Shown: positions 8,689 to 18,353, counted from the stretch's first letter. The stretch is 64,000 bases of DNA from Chlorobium sp. (GCA_028277225.1 JANQHB010000040.1:4054-68053), one strand, 5' to 3'. Notes: generated by a model from the letters alone, not told the origin. Translations and numbers: made by a program.

Positions 8689-8795
8689 GGATTTCTCCAG
8701 GGAAACGATCGCTTTTTCCCCTTGACGGTACCGGCGGATTTATGCCGGCATGGCAGACCAGGGGACGGAGTTTGTCAGGTTTAAAAGTCCAAGCG

Positions 8796-11342
8796 TTATT
8801 TCCCTTTTTGTTTTTCCAGAACAGGCAGTATTCTTTTCAGGTCGTCGGCTTGTTCGATGAGCAGTTTTCTGAGCAGGGCCGGTAGCTCACCGCCGTTTGT
8901 TCTTTTCTTATCCAGGAAGGCTTCAATTGTATCGAGCATGTCCCGGGTTTTATGCCACTGAGGAAAGAGGATGTGGCCAAAGGCTCCGGCGTAATGGACA
9001 TCTCGCTCGGTATAGATCTTTTCAACCGCTTCGAAAAACCGGTCGACATAGGGCGCCAGCAGATCCTTCTGTATGTGCCAGTGAAAGCCTTTCATTCCGT
9101 AGCGGAGGAAATCCGTGGAGCGGAAAGATTGTTCCGTGAACGCCTGCCAGCAGGTTTCCTTTTCTGTGCTGTCGGGCCTCGAGGCTTCAACCATAAAGGC
9201 TTTTTTCAGTCCAAGGTCGCTTTTATCCAGCTCTTTTTCGTTGCTGAACAGCTCTTTGGCTTCAGCATGGCCGCAGGCCGTCAGGCGGGCAATGATGTTC
9301 CAGCGTTTTTCCTGGTCGATATCGAGTGATGCTATGGACTCGGTCCCTGTGACAAGGGTGTGCAGGTAATCCAGCTCATTGGGGAGGAAAGCGGTTTCAA
9401 GCAGGAGGCCGAACCAGATGATCTGCTCTTCTTCGCTGTTTTCAGGCCGCGCCAGGCGTTCGCGGGCCATGGCGTTGAGTCTGGGCATCCATATTTCTCT
9501 GTTTTCATCGGTCAGGTAGGTCGAGACGATGGCTTTGACCTTTGCGATAATGTGGCTGTTGAGAATGGATAGATCCTTCTCTTTCAGGCCCAGTTCAATG
9601 CCCATCTCGATAAACTCGGTCGGTGCGAAGGCATTGTCGCGCACCATCTGCCAGAGGCTGCCCCAGACGAGCCGCCGGGCAAACGGATCTTCAATGGTAC
9701 AGAGTGACCTGCGGGCGGTGGCGATAGCATCCTGGCTGTAGAAGACTTTCACATAATCGTGATCGTGCGTATTGAGGATCACGAACGTGGTACCGGGTTT
9801 CAGCTGGGCCTCGGCGGTTTTTCCGTCAATAATGATCTTTTGGGTTTCATTTTCGGCGAGCGTGCCTCCGCTCTGACGGTAGCCGGTAAATTCGATGGCA
9901 TGCTGCCGGATGAGGTTGTTGTCGGCCGAACCCAGCTGTTCGATCAAGAGCCTGCTGTCCTCGATGCTGCTCAAGAGAGCATTGACGCCGGTGGTCTCCA
10001 GCCACTGGCGGCTCCAGGCTACAATGTCGATACCGCTTTTTTCCGACATGATGGAAAGGAAATCATCCAGGGTGGTGTTCTTTTCGGCGAAACGTTTGAA
10101 GTATTGGCCAATGGCTGCGCGGAAGGCGTCATCGCCGATGAAGTACTGAAGCTGGCGTAGCACCGAGGCGCCCTTGGAATAGCTGATGCCGTCAAAATTG
10201 CTGAAAGCCTCGACGGTATCGCGGGCTGAAGCGGCTATGGGATGGGTGGTTGAATACTGATCCTGCTGATAGGCCCACTCTTTGCGGACATAAAAATGTT
10301 CCAGCGCATCACTGAAAAGCTTGCCCTTGGACATGGCGAAGTAGGAGAGGTAGTCGGCAAAGCTTTCGTTGAGCCAGAGGTCGTTCCACCATTTCATGGT
10401 CACCAGGTCGCCGAACCACATGTGCACCATCTCGTGGGTGATGGTATTGGCGCGGTTCAGGTGCTCGCTGTAGAGCTTTTTATGACGGAAGACATAGTGT
10501 TCGCTGAAGGTGACGCAGCCCACATTCTCCATGGCCCCGAAATTGAACTCCGGGACAAAAACCTGGTCGTACTTGTCGTACGGATAGGGGTAGTCGAAGT
10601 AGGCTTCCAGTGTGGCCATGGCTTCCCTGGTGATGGCAAAGATGTTTTCCGGGTCCATGTATTTTGCCAGAGACTTTCGGCAGTAAATCCCGAGCGGGAG
10701 CTGGTTGCAGTGATCTTCCCACCTGGTGTAAGGGCCCACAACCAGGGCAAAGAGATAGGTGGAAAAGACAGGCGTACGCTTGAACGCAATTGTGACCTGA
10801 TCATCGTTCGTTCGGGTATGCTCAGGCAGGGTATTATGGATGTAGGTCCATTTTGAGGGTCCGTTCACCGTGAGCTGGTAAGAGGCTTTGATGTCGGGCT
10901 GATCGAAACACGGGAAGAGGCGGTGCGCGTCGTAGGGCTCGAAGTCGGTATGCATATACTCTGCACTGTCTTCGGGATCATGAAATTTGTGAAAGCCCGA
11001 ACCGGTGTTGTCAAACAGGCTGGTGTAGGTGATCTCAAGCGTATTGCGCCCTTCTGTCAGATGATCTTCATCGAGATAGATGGCAAAATCACCCTTGAGA
11101 TAGTTCTCCAGAGCCTTGCCGTTGAGCGTGACAGCATGGATCTCACTGGTGATGAGATCAAGCTTGAGGTACTCTGTACCGCCCCGGCGATAGTCTAACT
11201 CCACGATGCAGCGGCCCCTGTACTCGGCGGAGCGCTCTTCCAGGGTGAGTTCAAGGGTATAGCGGGCGTTTGAAACCAGACTGCTGCGGATTTCCGCCGC
11301 TTCCCTGGTGAGAATGTTTTCGGTATCTATGGAAAATGACAT
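8796..11342 (-). CDS. pepN: Aminopeptidase N (M1 family zinc peptidase)
   Basis: An 848-residue M1 aminopeptidase. The substrate-binding GAMEN motif is at 269-273, and the zinc site HEMVH (303-307) is followed 18 residues later by the third ligand Glu326 in NES, the exact family spacing. An N-terminal beta saddle domain precedes the catalytic domain, and a long helical C-terminal domain completes it. It removes N-terminal residues from peptides in the cytoplasm. No signal peptide is seen. The gene opens a minus-strand group but is separated from the next gene upstream by about 80 bases. Confidence 0.96.
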   Translation of the reverse strand: MSFSIDTENILTREAAEIRSSLVSNARYTLELTLEERSAEYRGRCIVELDYRRGGTEYLKLDLITSEIHAVTLNGKALENYLKGDFAIYLDEDHLTEGRNTLEITYTSLFDNTGSGFHKFHDPEDSAEYMHTDFEPYDAHRLFPCFDQPDIKASYQLTVNGPSKWTYIHNTLPEHTRTNDDQVTIAFKRTPVFSTYLFALVVGPYTRWEDHCNQLPLGIYCRKSLAKYMDPENIFAITREAMATLEAYFDYPYPYDKYDQVFVPEFNFGAMENVGCVTFSEHYVFRHKKLYSEHLNRANTITHEMVHMWFGDLVTMKWWNDLWLNESFADYLSYFAMSKGKLFSDALEHFYVRKEWAYQQDQYSTTHPIAASARDTVEAFSNFDGISYSKGASVLRQLQYFIGDDAFRAAIGQYFKRFAEKNTTLDDFLSIMSEKSGIDIVAWSRQWLETTGVNALLSSIEDSRLLIEQLGSADNNLIRQHAIEFTGYRQSGGTLAENETQKIIIDGKTAEAQLKPGTTFVILNTHDHDYVKVFYSQDAIATARRSLCTIEDPFARRLVWGSLWQMVRDNAFAPTEFIEMGIELGLKEKDLSILNSHIIAKVKAIVSTYLTDENREIWMPRLNAMARERLARPENSEEEQIIWFGLLLETAFLPNELDYLHTLVTGTESIASLDIDQEKRWNIIARLTACGHAEAKELFSNEKELDKSDLGLKKAFMVEASRPDSTEKETCWQAFTEQSFRSTDFLRYGMKGFHWHIQKDLLAPYVDRFFEAVEKIYTERDVHYAGAFGHILFPQWHKTRDMLDTIEAFLDKKRTNGGELPALLRKLLIEQADDLKRILPVLEKQKGK

Positions 11343-11420
11343 GTGCTCTGCTTTGTTGTTAGAATGATTTCTTTGCCGGATTGATGTATCGGTTACGGTT
11401 GTTCGGAAGCCTTGCCGGCG

Positions 11421-11636
11421 TTATTTCAGGTAAATGAGCGTTTTTGCGATCTGGTCCAGCACCCTGAGAACCTGGATGAGCGTGCCGAGGGTGACCGATT
11501 CGCCCCTTTTCGGCAGGCTGAGTGTCGAATGACTGATGCCGGCCTTTTCAGCGAGCGTATCCTGGGTTTTATTCTGTTCCAGCCGATAGTGCCGGACATA
11601 CTTGCCGATTTGACCGACGGGAGCCTTGTCACTCAT
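11421..11636 (-). CDS. Small Xre-type helix-turn-helix regulator
   Basis: A 71-residue protein that is little more than one helix-turn-helix domain: IGKYVRHYRLEQNKTQDTLAEKAGISHSTLS... then VTLGTLIQVLRVLDQIAKTL. This is the HipB/Xre fold of transcriptional regulators. I use ATG 11636 (MSDKAP); the longer open frame upstream lies within the end of the sua5 gene and has no start signal. It stops soon after the fifth helix, shorter than most HipB proteins, so it may be truncated. No partner toxin gene is next to it. DNA target unknown. Confidence 0.7.
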   Translation of the reverse strand: MSDKAPVGQIGKYVRHYRLEQNKTQDTLAEKAGISHSTLSLPKRGESVTLGTLIQVLRVLDQIAKTLIYLK

Positions 11637-11679
11637 TGCTATCCAGTTTTTGAGTGGTAAATCATTCGCTGTGTATCCG

Positions 11680-12627
11680 TCAGCCTTCTGCCGCGCGTTG
11701 CAGGCGGTCGCGGATGGCGTGGCCGATGCCTTCATCGGGCGGCACTTCGCAGTAGATCACCTCGATATGTTCCCTGTCGCATTCCCGGAAAAAGCTGAAC
11801 AGCCTGTATGCGTAGTTGTCCGCATCGGAGCAGAGGGCAGTTTTGGCAGCATCTGCCGGCGGTTCCGATAAGCCGATCCAGGCGCTTTTTCTGCCGGGCT
11901 TTGATTGCTGGCTGTCCGGCCTGCAGAGTATCACGCGTGCGGCAGGGGTGTAGTGCGAGTATTTCAGGCCCGGACTTTTAGGTTGCCGAGTGTTTTCGGC
12001 CGGCGCTGATGCGGTGGTCTCGGGAACTGATGCCTTCAGTTCCGACAGGCTTATAGCCCCCCTTCGAAGGAGCCTGGGCGGATAGACGGAGCAATCGACA
12101 ATTGTCGATTCCAGCCCGATGGTGCTTTGAGGGCCCTTCAGGACACAGCGGATTTTTCCTTTGAGATCTTCATGGACTGCCTGCCAGTCGGTCGAGCTTG
12201 GTCTGCCTGAAATGTTTGCCGATGGTGCAGCTACCGGATGGTTGCACTGTTTGAGGAATGCGTGAGCGACGGGGTGAGCGGGACAGCGGATACCAACGGT
12301 CGACAGGCCTGCAGTGACAAGCGGAGAAACGTTCTCATTTTTTTTCAGGATAAGGGTCAGCGGACCGGGAAAAAAGCGGCGGATCAGCCGTTCGGCAGTT
12401 TCCGGGATTTCAAGGGCTACTTCCTGTATACGGCCGGGAGAGTCCAGATGCAGGATCAGCGGGTTGTCGGGCGGTCTGCCTTTTGCGGTAAATATCTGCC
12501 GAAGTGCGGTATCGCTGGTCATATCTCCGCCGAGTCCGTAGACGGTTTCGGTCGGGAATGCGACAAGCTCGCCTTTGTTGAGCCATGATGCCGCAATACG
12601 GGGAGATTCTGTGACGATAGTTTCCAT
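11680..12627 (-). CDS. sua5: L-threonylcarbamoyladenylate synthase (Sua5 type)
   Basis: Makes threonylcarbamoyl-AMP from threonine, bicarbonate and ATP for the t6A modification of ANN-decoding tRNAs. The N-terminal YrdC domain has VAFPTETVYGLGGD and the SGRPSS...D segment. A C-terminal Sua5 domain is present, joined by a linker, with the conserved SPGLKYSHYTP motif. This makes it the long Sua5 form, not the single-domain TsaC. I place the start at ATG 12627 (METIVTESP), because the 23 extra upstream codons are not conserved in style and overlap the intergenic space. It is followed closely by the xre gene and preceded by the SEC59-like gene. Confidence 0.93.
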   Translation of the reverse strand: METIVTESPRIAASWLNKGELVAFPTETVYGLGGDMTSDTALRQIFTAKGRPPDNPLILHLDSPGRIQEVALEIPETAERLIRRFFPGPLTLILKKNENVSPLVTAGLSTVGIRCPAHPVAHAFLKQCNHPVAAPSANISGRPSSTDWQAVHEDLKGKIRCVLKGPQSTIGLESTIVDCSVYPPRLLRRGAISLSELKASVPETTASAPAENTRQPKSPGLKYSHYTPAARVILCRPDSQQSKPGRKSAWIGLSEPPADAAKTALCSDADNYAYRLFSFFRECDREHIEVIYCEVPPDEGIGHAIRDRLQRAAEG

Positions 12628-12670
12628 ACGATTGTTGTCTGTGCAATACCCGGAACAGATGCCGTCTGGC

Positions 12671-13333
12671 TCAGGGACATGCTTCGAGCAGTGCAAGGGC
12701 TTCCGGGAGGAAGAGAATATAGTAAAGATAGCAGGTCAATGCACTGATGATCGGTATGGTGAGGTTATCGTCGATTTTAACTCTGTTGAGTCTTATCGGA
12801 AGTGCTTCAACCAGGGTTGCCACCAAAGCGGTGATGATACCGGCGGTCAGATCGAGACGAGGAATGATAACGGCAATCAGGAGTGATGTTACAAGGAATG
12901 CGAGGCTGCCCTCGTAGCTTTTGCTGCCAAACCGGTGGCGTCCGTATTTTCGGCCGATCAATGCGGCCATCGTATCGGAGACGGCAACCATGGCAAAGCA
13001 GGTTATGGCAATGATCTTGGGAAAGAAGAAAACCAGGAGGAGAGCTGAGAGGGTAATGTTTGTCGCCCCGTTGAACTGTAAAGGTTTTTTTTCGAGTTCA
13101 TGCTTTCGAAGCAATGGATCGAACGTATCATGGTACCACCGTGAGAGCGGAGGTACGAAATTTTTCATCAGGTCGACCACAAGAAAACCTGCAAACAGGA
13201 TGGTCAGGAGAATAAGGGCAAGCTCTCTGGTTATGCTGCAGTAGATGAGCGCGATAGATACCGACGAGAGGTGTATGAGCTTGCGTGCGAGTTCATATCT
13301 GATGATTTCGCCACTTGTGTCACCGGGAGCCAT
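12671..13333 (-). CDS. SEC59/DGK1/VTE5-family polyprenol or diacylglycerol kinase
   Basis: A 220-residue integral membrane protein with about six hydrophobic segments. Its signature is RKLIHLSSVSIALIY near the N-terminus and FAMVAVSDTMAALIGRKYGRHRFGSKSYEGSLAF in the middle, where GR-YG-...-KSYEGS is the hallmark of the CTP-dependent lipid kinase family (dolichol kinase, phytol kinase VTE5, yeast Dgk1) related to phosphatidate cytidylyltransferases. In a phototroph a phytol, farnesol or geranylgeraniol kinase role is attractive, but the substrate cannot be read from sequence. It precedes sua5 by 43 bases on the same strand. Confidence 0.8.
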   Translation of the reverse strand: MAPGDTSGEIIRYELARKLIHLSSVSIALIYCSITRELALILLTILFAGFLVVDLMKNFVPPLSRWYHDTFDPLLRKHELEKKPLQFNGATNITLSALLLVFFFPKIIAITCFAMVAVSDTMAALIGRKYGRHRFGSKSYEGSLAFLVTSLLIAVIIPRLDLTAGIITALVATLVEALPIRLNRVKIDDNLTIPIISALTCYLYYILFLPEALALLEACP

Positions 13334-13347
13334 AGTGATGTGTTAAA

Positions 13348-13368
13348 CCTGAATTGAGCGATTTTCGG
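13348..13368. repeat. Single end of the CCTRAAYTGAGCG element
   Basis: CCTGAATTGAGCGATTTTCGG, the reverse complement of the right end at 32800-32812. No clear partner end is visible, so this may be a solo end left after decay. It lies in the 300-bp interval between the divergent SEC59-like and ppx genes, which otherwise shows no gene. Confidence 0.4.
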
Positions 13369-13633
13369 TGCGGATTTTCCGGTTACGGCAGACAAGATAA
13401 TCATCTGCGGAGAACATCGTGACAAAGCAGCGAAAAATATTCGTGACATCATGCGGCCCGGTTCAGGGGTATTATGATGCCGGATTATATCCGGGATGGT
13501 TCCCGGTATGTTTCTTCTGAGAACGTCACTTTTTTTGTTTGCCAAATGGATTATCTTGATAACGCCATCTTTCTGGTTGGTAAAGGGAGTTGGCCCACCA
13601 GGTTTTTTCAACAAGGAGCATGCTTGTTTTTCG

Positions 13634-15199
13634 ATGCTGACTGAAAAGAGAAGAGTTGCGGCAATCGACCTTGGGACGAATTCTTTCCACATGGTGATTG
13701 TCGAGGAGAGTAAAGGTAAGGGTATAGTCGAAGTCGACAGGGTCAAGGAGATGATCTGTATCGGCCGTGGCAGTATTTCGACAAAGATGCTCGAAGCTTC
13801 GGCGATTGAGGCCGGGATAACAACCCTGAAGCATTTTCTCCTGCTTGCCGACCAGCATGGTGTCGTCAGGGAAAATGTCATTGCTTTTGCTACAAGTGCT
13901 ATACGGGAGGCAAAAAACAGGGACGAATTTCTCCTGAAAGTAAGGGACGAGACCGGTCTGAAGATCAAGGTGATCTCAGGTCTTGAAGAGGCCCAGTTTA
14001 TCTACTACGGTGTACGCCATGCCGTGAAACTTGCCGCTGAACCCGAGTTGATATTTGATATCGGCGGCGGTTCGGTCGAGTTCATTATTGCCGATCAAAA
14101 GAAGCTTTATCTGCTTGAAAGCAGGAAAATCGGGGTGGCTCGTATGGCCGAACGTTTCATTACGACAGATCCGGTTTCCGATCAGGAACTCAGTCTGCTC
14201 GAACAGTTTTTCTCAGCGGAATTGTACTCTTCCGCTGAAAAATCCAGGGAGATGGAGATCAAAAGAGCGATTGCATCATCAGGGACGGCGCAGAATATCG
14301 CAAAGATGATACGTTCCATGAACGACCACGACGATGAGGGGACGACCAATCAGAGCGTTTTTACCCGAAAAGAGTTTCAGAAGCTCTACAAGGCGGTTAC
14401 AGGTATGAGTGTTTCTGAAAGAAAAAAACTGACCGGCCTCGATGAGAAAAGGGTTGATCTGATTATTCCGGGACTGGTTCTGGTAAACATGATTTTTTCT
14501 CTTTTCAAGCTCAAGGAGATCGCGATTTCAGATTCCGCACTTCGGGAAGGCATGGTAATTCATTACCTCAAAACAACCTGGCCGGGAGCGGAACGGCAGG
14601 AACAGCTCAATATCCGGCGCGGGAGTGTTATCGAGCTGGGATATCGTTGCGACTGGGATCGTAAGCACTCTGAACAGATTGCAGAACTGAGTCTGCAGTT
14701 GTTCGATTGCCTTCAGTTCCTGCACGAGCTTGATACCCATGACCGGGAACTGCTTGAATATGCGGCGCTTCTCCATAATATCGGTACGTTCATCTCTATA
14801 TCTTCCCATCACAAGCATAGCCAGTATATCATCCTGAACGGGGAACTCCGTGGATTTGCTCCTGCAGAGGTCCGAATTATAGCAAACGTTGCGAGATATC
14901 ACAGGAAATCTCCTCCGTCGATGCGGCATGATGCCTACAGTCAGTTGAAACCGAGGCAGCGCAGGGTTGTCGATGTTCTCTCAGGCATTCTCCGGATTGC
15001 AAATGGCCTCGACAGGGGGCATCGTCAGTCGATCAGTTCGATCGAGGCCGAATGTTCCAGCAAGACCATTACGATCAGGCTGTTTTCACAGGTCAAACCC
15101 GAGATCGAAATGTGGGCTGCAGACAGGATGAAAACACTGCTTGAATCCGTACTTGATCGATCAATTCGTTTTGAAGCTGTTTACAGTGATGAAACGTAG
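13634..15199 (+). CDS. ppx: Exopolyphosphatase / pppGpp phosphatase (Ppx/GppA) with HD-like C-terminus
   Basis: A 521-residue member of the actin-fold Ppx/GppA family. Motifs are AIDLGTNSFHM (10-20), ATSAIREA (86-93), the catalytic Glu region ISGLEEA (about 115-121) and DIGGGSVEF (142-150). The C-terminal third has an HD-domain helix layout (DRKHSEQ, then LLHNIG, then HHKHSQY), but the usual HD pair reads HN. It hydrolyses polyphosphate or the 5' phosphate of pppGpp. ATG 13634 is chosen because the family begins a few residues before AIDLGT; the longer frame from 13496 is not conserved in style. The end overlaps the start of pabBC. Confidence 0.92.
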   Translation: MLTEKRRVAAIDLGTNSFHMVIVEESKGKGIVEVDRVKEMICIGRGSISTKMLEASAIEAGITTLKHFLLLADQHGVVRENVIAFATSAIREAKNRDEFLLKVRDETGLKIKVISGLEEAQFIYYGVRHAVKLAAEPELIFDIGGGSVEFIIADQKKLYLLESRKIGVARMAERFITTDPVSDQELSLLEQFFSAELYSSAEKSREMEIKRAIASSGTAQNIAKMIRSMNDHDDEGTTNQSVFTRKEFQKLYKAVTGMSVSERKKLTGLDEKRVDLIIPGLVLVNMIFSLFKLKEIAISDSALREGMVIHYLKTTWPGAERQEQLNIRRGSVIELGYRCDWDRKHSEQIAELSLQLFDCLQFLHELDTHDRELLEYAALLHNIGTFISISSHHKHSQYIILNGELRGFAPAEVRIIANVARYHRKSPPSMRHDAYSQLKPRQRRVVDVLSGILRIANGLDRGHRQSISSIEAECSSKTITIRLFSQVKPEIEMWAADRMKTLLESVLDRSIRFEAVYSDET

Positions 15200-16997
15200 C
15201 TTCTTCGGCAGCCGACACAGCGCATTGTTCGGCGGCAGATTTCTTGAGAAGAGCTCCGGCGGGTTTCTGCTGTTTGCTTCACCGTCCGAAGTTCTGGAAC
15301 TGAGGTCCACAGATACGATCAGATCCTTTTTCGAAGAACTTGAAAAACGGCTTTCTCTGGGATTCTGCCTGGCCGGATATGTTTCATATGAGGCAGGTTA
15401 TGGATTCGAGAACTCCTTTTCTCAATCAAGGCGCAGCGATACTCGGCGAGGGCCGCCCCTTGCATGCTTTGGCGTCTATGATGAGCCGTTTTTTCTGACT
15501 CAGGAAGAGGGTGCAACGTTGTTGTCCGGTGATTTTGTGATTGATGATCCATCGTTTGACCCGCCGATCAATGACTATACGGCAGCTGTACGTGAAATAA
15601 GGAAACAGATTGCTGCCGGAAATGTCTATCAGGTGAATTATACCGGGAGGTTCCGGTTCCGCTTCAGGGGGAGTGTGCCGGGCTTTTTCGGTCAGCTGAT
15701 CGAACGACAGCCCGGGGCCTATCCTGCCTGGCTGGTAACCGATGCGGGCCACATTCTTTCCGTTTCTCCTGAACTGTTTTTCAGGAGTGCTGACGGCATT
15801 ATCGAGACCCGGCCAATGAAAGGCACCGCAGAAAGGGGAAAGAGTCCTGCAGATGACATGAAGCGTCTGGAATGGCTGCAGGCAGACAGGAAAAACCTTG
15901 CAGAAAACCTGATGATCGTCGATCTGCTCCGCAATGATCTTGGGCGCATCTGCCGGCCGGGCAGCGTCGAGGTGCCGGATCTTTTTGTCGGAGAAACATA
16001 TCCGACACTGCATCAGATGGTCTCTTCAGTCAGAGGAGAACTGAAACCTGAGACCTCGCTCTATGATATGTTCCGGGCCCTTTTTCCCTGCGGTTCTGTG
16101 ACGGGCGCTCCGAAAATCAGGGCAATGCAGCTTATCGAAAAGCTTGAAGGTTCTTCGAGAGGTGTGTATACCGGTTCGACCGGGTTTATACTCCCGAAGC
16201 GGGCAATGTGTTTCAATGTTGCCATAAGGACCGTGGCGCTTTCTGGTGATCGGGGAGAGTATGGTGCGGGCAGCGGGATCGTGTGGGATTCCGAGCCGGA
16301 AAAGGAATTTGATGAATGCGCTTTGAAAACAGACATTCTTGACAACAAAATCCGGGAAGCGTTCGGCATTTTCGAAACCATGCTCTACAACGGAACGTAC
16401 GTCTGGTTCGAAGAACACCTTGCACGTATGGCTCGATCAGCTCGCCAGCTCGGTTTTCTCTTCAATGATGGTGCCATACGCAAGCGACTCATCGATTTTG
16501 CCGAAACGGAGCTTTCCGGAACCGGGCGGTACAAGATTCGAATCGAACTCTCTCGCGACGGCAGCCTTTCTCTGTTCTCTGATCCCCTTTCCTGCCATGT
16601 CACCGATAGTCCTCTCAGGGTGTGCAGGGCGTCGTATGTATCGGGTGCCGATGATTATTTCCGACGTCACAAAACGACCTTGCGCGGAGTGTATGACCGG
16701 ATATACAGGAAAGCGATCGATGCCGGCTATGATGAAGTACTTTTCTGTAATGAGCGTGACGAAGTCACTGAAGGTGCAATCAGCAATATCCTCATTTACA
16801 GGAACGGACAGTATGTGACGCCTCCGCTTTCGTCTGGGCTTCTCGATGGTATCTACAGGAGGTATTTTCTTGAGACCAGACTCAATGCACATGAGGCAGT
16901 TCTCGGCATTGATGAAATTGAGTCTGCTGATCTTTTTTATATATGCAACTCTGTGAGGGGATTGCGAAGAGCGGTGCTTTGCAGTGAGGTCTTGTGA
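15189..16997 (+). CDS. pabB: Fused aminodeoxychorismate synthase component I and aminodeoxychorismate lyase
   Basis: A 602-residue fusion for p-aminobenzoate synthesis (folate). The N-terminal ~370 residues are a chorismate-binding PabB domain, with TRPMKGTAERG, ENLMIVDLLRNDLGR and GSVTGAPKIRAM. The C-terminal ~215 residues are a class IV PLP enzyme (PabC), with FGIFETMLY...W, RRHKTTLRGVYDR (likely PLP lysine in HKTTLR) and EVTEGAISNI. It should turn chorismate into aminodeoxychorismate and then p-aminobenzoate, given ammonia from a separate PabA not seen here. ATG 15189 overlaps the last 11 bases of ppx, suggesting translational coupling. The product feeds FolP, encoded about 9 kb downstream. 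Confidence 0.94.
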   Translation: MKRSFFGSRHSALFGGRFLEKSSGGFLLFASPSEVLELRSTDTIRSFFEELEKRLSLGFCLAGYVSYEAGYGFENSFSQSRRSDTRRGPPLACFGVYDEPFFLTQEEGATLLSGDFVIDDPSFDPPINDYTAAVREIRKQIAAGNVYQVNYTGRFRFRFRGSVPGFFGQLIERQPGAYPAWLVTDAGHILSVSPELFFRSADGIIETRPMKGTAERGKSPADDMKRLEWLQADRKNLAENLMIVDLLRNDLGRICRPGSVEVPDLFVGETYPTLHQMVSSVRGELKPETSLYDMFRALFPCGSVTGAPKIRAMQLIEKLEGSSRGVYTGSTGFILPKRAMCFNVAIRTVALSGDRGEYGAGSGIVWDSEPEKEFDECALKTDILDNKIREAFGIFETMLYNGTYVWFEEHLARMARSARQLGFLFNDGAIRKRLIDFAETELSGTGRYKIRIELSRDGSLSLFSDPLSCHVTDSPLRVCRASYVSGADDYFRRHKTTLRGVYDRIYRKAIDAGYDEVLFCNERDEVTEGAISNILIYRNGQYVTPPLSSGLLDGIYRRYFLETRLNAHEAVLGIDEIESADLFYICNSVRGLRRAVLCSEVL

Positions 16998-17127
16998 AGG
17001 ATATTGACCGGTCTTTTCGGGGGCAAGGACAAGAGCGTCCCGGCAGTGACCGGTTGCGCTTCTTCAACATTCGATGTATATTTTTATAGTAACCCGTTTA
17101 AAAAAAATGCTTTAAAATATCTATGCC

Positions 17128-17574
17128 ATGCAAGATCATACGCCTGATTTCAAAATACAGAATCTCTCGGCTCCGAACAGGGAGCTTGTCAGCGAGACTG
17201 TCCGTACACTCCTTGTCCGGCTGGCTGAAGACAAGCAGTTGATGTCGGATTCACTGCTTGAGTTCTGGGTGGAGGTTCCCGGAGTGAAACGCCCACGAGG
17301 TACCTACAGGGGCGGCTATCTCATGCCGGACAGTTTTATCGCGATCACCGACTACTTTCAGGCTGAAAAATGGCCATTTGTTCCGGCCAAGCCCTATTGC
17401 GATGTCGATTGCGCATGGACCGAATTGTTTGATGAACTGTTTTACCAGATCGAAATATTTACTTCCCAGGTTGATTCTTCAAAAGGGATATCGCTTGAAA
17501 TCTGGACCGGTCACAGAAACCGACCGGAAGGAGAGTGGATATACGCTGTTGACAGGAAGATCGAGCTTGTGTGA
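17128..17574 (+). CDS. Conserved-looking hypothetical protein
   Basis: A 148-residue soluble acidic protein I do not recognise. It has no signal peptide or membrane segment. Distinct features are the stretch LEFWVEVPGVKRPRGTYRGGYLMP, three Trp-containing segments and an acidic C-terminal half (CDVDCAWTELFDELFYQIEIF). The ATG at 17128 follows an A+T-rich promoter-like region (TTTATAGT...TTTAAAATAT). Codon use matches the neighbours, so it is probably a real, lineage-restricted gene. It faces nth convergently, with about 80 bases between them. Confidence 0.65.
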   Translation: MQDHTPDFKIQNLSAPNRELVSETVRTLLVRLAEDKQLMSDSLLEFWVEVPGVKRPRGTYRGGYLMPDSFIAITDYFQAEKWPFVPAKPYCDVDCAWTELFDELFYQIEIFTSQVDSSKGISLEIWTGHRNRPEGEWIYAVDRKIELV

Positions 17575-17655
17575 CTTCAGGGATCGCTCTATCTTTTGTC
17601 GCGAGTTCCGCATCGTGAAACGAGGTGAATGGTACGGAGCGAAAGTAACTGCATT

Positions 17656-18291
17656 TCAGGCTGTTTTTTCAGGATAGCTGCATGCTTCCCGGATCTGACA
17701 TTCATTGCAGAGGGGTTTTCTTGCTTTACACACATAGCGTCCATGCAGGACGAGGTAGTGGTGGAAATTGATGACGAGCCTTTCTGGAAGGATCGACAGA
17801 AGAGCATCTTCGGTATCCCGGGGTTTTTCCGTTTTTACCAGGCCCACTCTGTTTGAAACTCTGTGTACATGGGTGTCGACCGGCATGACCGGTTGTGCGA
17901 AAGCGTTACTGAGTATGATGTTGGCAGTTTTTCTGCCTACCCCGGGCAGACTTTCGAGGGCTTCTCTTGAATCCGGGACAGCGCCGGAATAGGTGTCGAC
18001 GAGGATCTTGCTTGCAGCAAGGATGTTTTTGGCTTTCGTATTGTAATAGTTTATCTGGCGGATGATCGTTCTGATATCATCGAGCTCCATGCGACTCATG
18101 TTTGCTGCATCGGGTGCGGCGGTAAACAGTTCAGGCGTCACCGTGTTCACTTTCTTGTCTGTTGCCTGGGCTGCAAGCATGGTTGCGACAAGCAACTGGT
18201 AGGGTGTCGAGTAGTGCAGCTCGCTTTTTGGCGAGGGGTACTTGTTAGCCATCTCCCTTTCAATGTATGCTATCTGCTCCTGAACGTTCAT
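17656..18291 (-). CDS. nth: Endonuclease III (DNA glycosylase/AP lyase)
   Basis: A 211-residue base-excision repair enzyme that removes oxidised pyrimidines and cuts the abasic site. The helix-hairpin-helix LPGVGRKTAN carries the catalytic Lys, and VDTHVHRVSNRVGL carries the catalytic Asp. The C-terminal [4Fe-4S] cluster has the exact C-x6-C-x2-C-x5-C spacing (CKARKPLCNECQIREAC). I start it at ATG 18291 (MNVQEQIAY); the longer frame begins inside the palindromic repeat at 18354-18395 and would add 28 non-family residues. It is the last gene of the smc-to-nth minus-strand run. Confidence 0.96.
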   Translation of the reverse strand: MNVQEQIAYIEREMANKYPSPKSELHYSTPYQLLVATMLAAQATDKKVNTVTPELFTAAPDAANMSRMELDDIRTIIRQINYYNTKAKNILAASKILVDTYSGAVPDSREALESLPGVGRKTANIILSNAFAQPVMPVDTHVHRVSNRVGLVKTEKPRDTEDALLSILPERLVINFHHYLVLHGRYVCKARKPLCNECQIREACSYPEKTA

Positions 18292-18353
18292 GCTGATTGT
18301 ACTGTGTTGGCTGACCGGGTAAACTTTTCCTGTTTGTTCGTGAAAATGTCCAT

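Noticed and set aside
13231..13968. 245-codon minus-strand frame
   Set aside because: It overlaps both the SEC59-like gene and the start of ppx, and its translation has no recognisable features.
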